DNA from: Paramesorhizobium salinisoli
Lineage (GTDB): Bacteria; Pseudomonadota; Alphaproteobacteria; Rhizobiales; Rhizobiaceae
DNA length: 64,000 nucleotides
Assembly (NCBI RefSeq): GCF_003335045.1
Contig: NZ_QOZG01000006.1
Coordinates: 248,001 to 312,000, forward strand
Direction: 5' to 3'
Within the stretch, counting starts at the first letter, position 1. Each line of letters opens with the position of its first letter. The notes beneath the pieces were generated by a model. The model was not told the DNA's origin. It made no database searches and saw only the letters and a program-made list of their open reading frames with translations. The translations under genes were made by a program, and so were the position numbers. Positions 62,346 to 64,000 of the stretch are shown here, one piece after another.

Positions 62346-63014
62346 CTATGTCCTGACACCGTCGAGGCCGCGCGTCATATAACGTTCGAGCCCACGAATG
62401 GCGAAGGAGATGACGCTGGCCATGGCAAAATAAAGAATGAGGATGGTCAGGAACGGAACGAGCGTGCTGCCTGTCTGCGCACGCACCACCTGCGCCTGAA
62501 ACGTCATGTCGGCAAGCGAGATGAGGGAGACCACGGAGGATGCTTTCAGGAGTTCGATCGCATTGTTGCCGAAAGTCGGCAGCATCAGCACGACAGCCTG
62601 CGGCAATATGATATGCCGAAGGCTCTGCCAGCGGTTAAAATTCAGCGCGATGCAGGCCTCATACTGTTCCTTGCCGATGGACTTGACCGCGCCGCGCACC
62701 ACCTCCGCGCCATAGGCGCCGACATTGAGGCCAAGCGCCAGCACGCCGGCCTGCAAGGGCGTCAGCGAAAGGCCTAACAAGGGCAGGACAAAATAGGCCC
62801 AGAAGAGCTGGACGAAGATGGAGGTGCCACGGAAGAACTCGATATAGGTGGTCGCGAGCCAGCGCAGGGCGGCAAAATGCGACAGCCTTCCCAGCCCCGC
62901 GAGAAACGCCATCACAAGCGCCAGGGCCGATCCCATCAGCGTCAGCTTGATCGTAACAAGCGCGCCATCGAGGATAAGCTGGAGATAACCGCCCCACTGG
63001 CCCATAGGCACCAT
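62346..63014 (-). CDS. ehuC: Ectoine/hydroxyectoine ABC transporter permease EhuC
   Basis: The 222-residue protein is a polar-amino-acid type permease (EFFRGTSIFVQLFWAYFVLP, then YEACIALNFNRWQSLRHIILPQAV as the ATPase-docking loop). It pairs with EhuD. It is 64 bases downstream of ehuB, and a perfect hairpin fills that gap. Confidence 0.91.
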   Translation of the reverse strand: MVPMGQWGGYLQLILDGALVTIKLTLMGSALALVMAFLAGLGRLSHFAALRWLATTYIEFFRGTSIFVQLFWAYFVLPLLGLSLTPLQAGVLALGLNVGAYGAEVVRGAVKSIGKEQYEACIALNFNRWQSLRHIILPQAVVLMLPTFGNNAIELLKASSVVSLISLADMTFQAQVVRAQTGSTLVPFLTILILYFAMASVISFAIRGLERYMTRGLDGVRT

Positions 63015-63039
63015 GCCTCTTTACTGAACGTTGGAAAGG

Positions 63040-63065
63040 CGCTCCGGCCGGTTACGGCCGGAGCG
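63040..63065 (-). other. Intercistronic stem-loop between ehuB and ehuC
   Basis: CGCTCCGGCCG (63040-63050) and CGGCCGGAGCG (63055-63065) are perfectly complementary over 11 bp with the loop GTTA. No T-tract follows in the leftward direction. Confidence 0.82.
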
Positions 63066-63078
63066 TGAAGGAAAGAAA

Positions 63079-63927
63079 TTACTTTGCCGCGCAGAGTTTC
63101 TCACGCGTGGTCGACATCGCCGCCTGCGCCGAGAAGCCGTATGGCTCGATGATCTTGGCGAATTCGCCTGAGGTCTTCATCTCGGCCAGGACCTTGTCGA
63201 AAGCATCGCGCAATGCGGTGTCATTCTTGCGAAAGGCCGCTCCATCGCAATAGACCGGTGCACCGACGACGGGCGCGACCACTTCGATGTTCGGGTCGTT
63301 GGCTTTCTTGGCAAGATCATTGATCGAAAGGACCGGCAGCGAATAGACGTCGATGCGGCCGTCCTGCAGCATCTTCAGCCCGCTCTGACCGTCCGGGACG
63401 ACGATGACGCGGTCGCGCGGAACACCGGCTTCGAGCGACAGGCGCTCTTCGGTGCCGCCGCCCGGCGCGCCGATGGTGGCAGACGCATCCTTGGCGATAT
63501 CGGCATAGCTCTTGAAGCCCTTCGGATTGCCCTTTTTTACCAGGAAAGCCTCGGCGTCGCAGAGAATGGGCTCCGAATAGGCGACGGCGTTGCAGCGCTC
63601 CGGCTTCATGAACAGGCCGGCGGTGACGGCATCATGCCGGCCGGCCTGGAGGCCGGGGATCATCGCGCCATATTCGGAAATCGAGGCCACGACATCCTTG
63701 ACTCCGAGCTTTGCAAAAACGGCGCGGGCGACATCGGGGCCAGCACCGGAAACGGTGCCATCAGGGTTGACGGCTGTGAATGGCGGTTCGTTGGCGATCG
63801 CGATGCGGGCGAAGCCCTGCTCCTTCAGCTTGTCCAAGGTGTCTTCGGCTTTCGCGGGCATGGCGGAGACAAGCGTTGCAAGCATGACGGCACTTACGGC
63901 ACCGCCCAGTCGGTTGATATTGATCAT
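63079..63927 (-). CDS. ehuB: Ectoine/hydroxyectoine-binding periplasmic protein EhuB
   Basis: The 282-residue protein has a Sec signal peptide (cleavage near AKA-ED, residue 27) and the SBP_bac_3 pattern (IAIANEPPFTAVNPDGTVSGAGPDVARAV-type start, LQAGRHDAVTAGLFMKPERC). EhuB binds ectoine and hydroxyectoine for the EhuCD channel. An AAAGGAG ribosome site precedes the ATG. The remaining 73 bases to the window edge hold no gene I can identify; the EhuA ATPase is expected beyond it. Confidence 0.9.
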   Translation of the reverse strand: MININRLGGAVSAVMLATLVSAMPAKAEDTLDKLKEQGFARIAIANEPPFTAVNPDGTVSGAGPDVARAVFAKLGVKDVVASISEYGAMIPGLQAGRHDAVTAGLFMKPERCNAVAYSEPILCDAEAFLVKKGNPKGFKSYADIAKDASATIGAPGGGTEERLSLEAGVPRDRVIVVPDGQSGLKMLQDGRIDVYSLPVLSINDLAKKANDPNIEVVAPVVGAPVYCDGAAFRKNDTALRDAFDKVLAEMKTSGEFAKIIEPYGFSAQAAMSTTREKLCAAK

Positions 63928-64000
63928 GTTCCCAGCTCCTTTGGCTTTTTGCGTTTTTTGCGACGGGCGGATTGCTTAGAGCAGGATGCTACCAAACTGA

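Noticed and set aside
61575-62777. 400-codon plus-strand frame opposite ehuCD and eutA
   Set aside because: His/Arg/Asp-rich shadow frame across three conserved genes on the minus strand.

Overview
The window looks like an accessory-type chromosomal segment of a free-living or plant/soil-associated alphaproteobacterium, most plausibly Rhizobiales of the Brucella/Ochrobactrum kind. This rests on gene content and style (DUF982 protein, NasT/NasS control of nitrate assimilation, D-apiose locus, Ehu/Eut ectoine locus, TAXI-TRAP with DUF1850, high-GC coding with compact operons). The genus is inference. No rRNA, tRNA, CRISPR array, insertion sequence, phage or replication genes were seen.

Layout. 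1-2520: end of a TRAP operon (dctM), a DUF982 gene, and a broken ABC ATPase. 2561-12755: nitrate assimilation, with the regulators nasT-nasS, a sigma-54 promoter plus a terminator-bearing leader, then narK-nirB-nirD-nasA and a siroheme-synthase-like gene. 12812-14806: a Tat-exported PhoX phosphatase, convergent to it. 14898-26663: a D-apiose/D-apionate locus with a NanR-like GntR regulator, apnL, apsD, a ribose-type ABC importer with a DUF2291 lipoprotein, and apnO leftward; a RuBisCO-like protein and a DUF1537 kinase rightward. 26821-27846: a GH25 lysozyme-like lipoprotein.

27886-33850: GntR regulator, a spermidine/putrescine-type ABC importer of unknown substrate and a hydantoin-racemase-like enzyme. 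33858-42529: a soluble GAF histidine kinase/LuxR-type response regulator pair next to a second ribose-type ABC importer, an SMP-30 lactonase and a 3-hydroxyisobutyrate-dehydrogenase-family enzyme; this is an uncharacterised catabolic module. 42549-50597: LysR/GST pair, MerR/P-type metal ATPase pair, periplasmic chorismate mutase, poxB, FAH-family hydrolase. 50640-51208: decayed TauE/SafE gene. 51360-54872: TAXI-TRAP importer plus DUF1850. 55019-56648: frameshifted GT39 gene. 56670-63927: ectoine/5-hydroxyectoine uptake and degradation (ehuBCD, eutABCDE), transcribed leftward and entering from beyond the right edge.

How the parts work together: the segment is mainly a scavenging region. There are five periplasmic-binding-protein importers (four ABC, one TRAP), a second TRAP permease and a nitrate transporter, most paired with a local regulator and catabolic enzymes. 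A recurring architectural feature is that each of the five binding-protein genes is followed, before the next transporter gene, by a strong stem-loop without a clear T-tract. This fits differential expression of binding protein over permease. Three genes are visibly broken (1859-2520, 50640-51208, 55019-56648).
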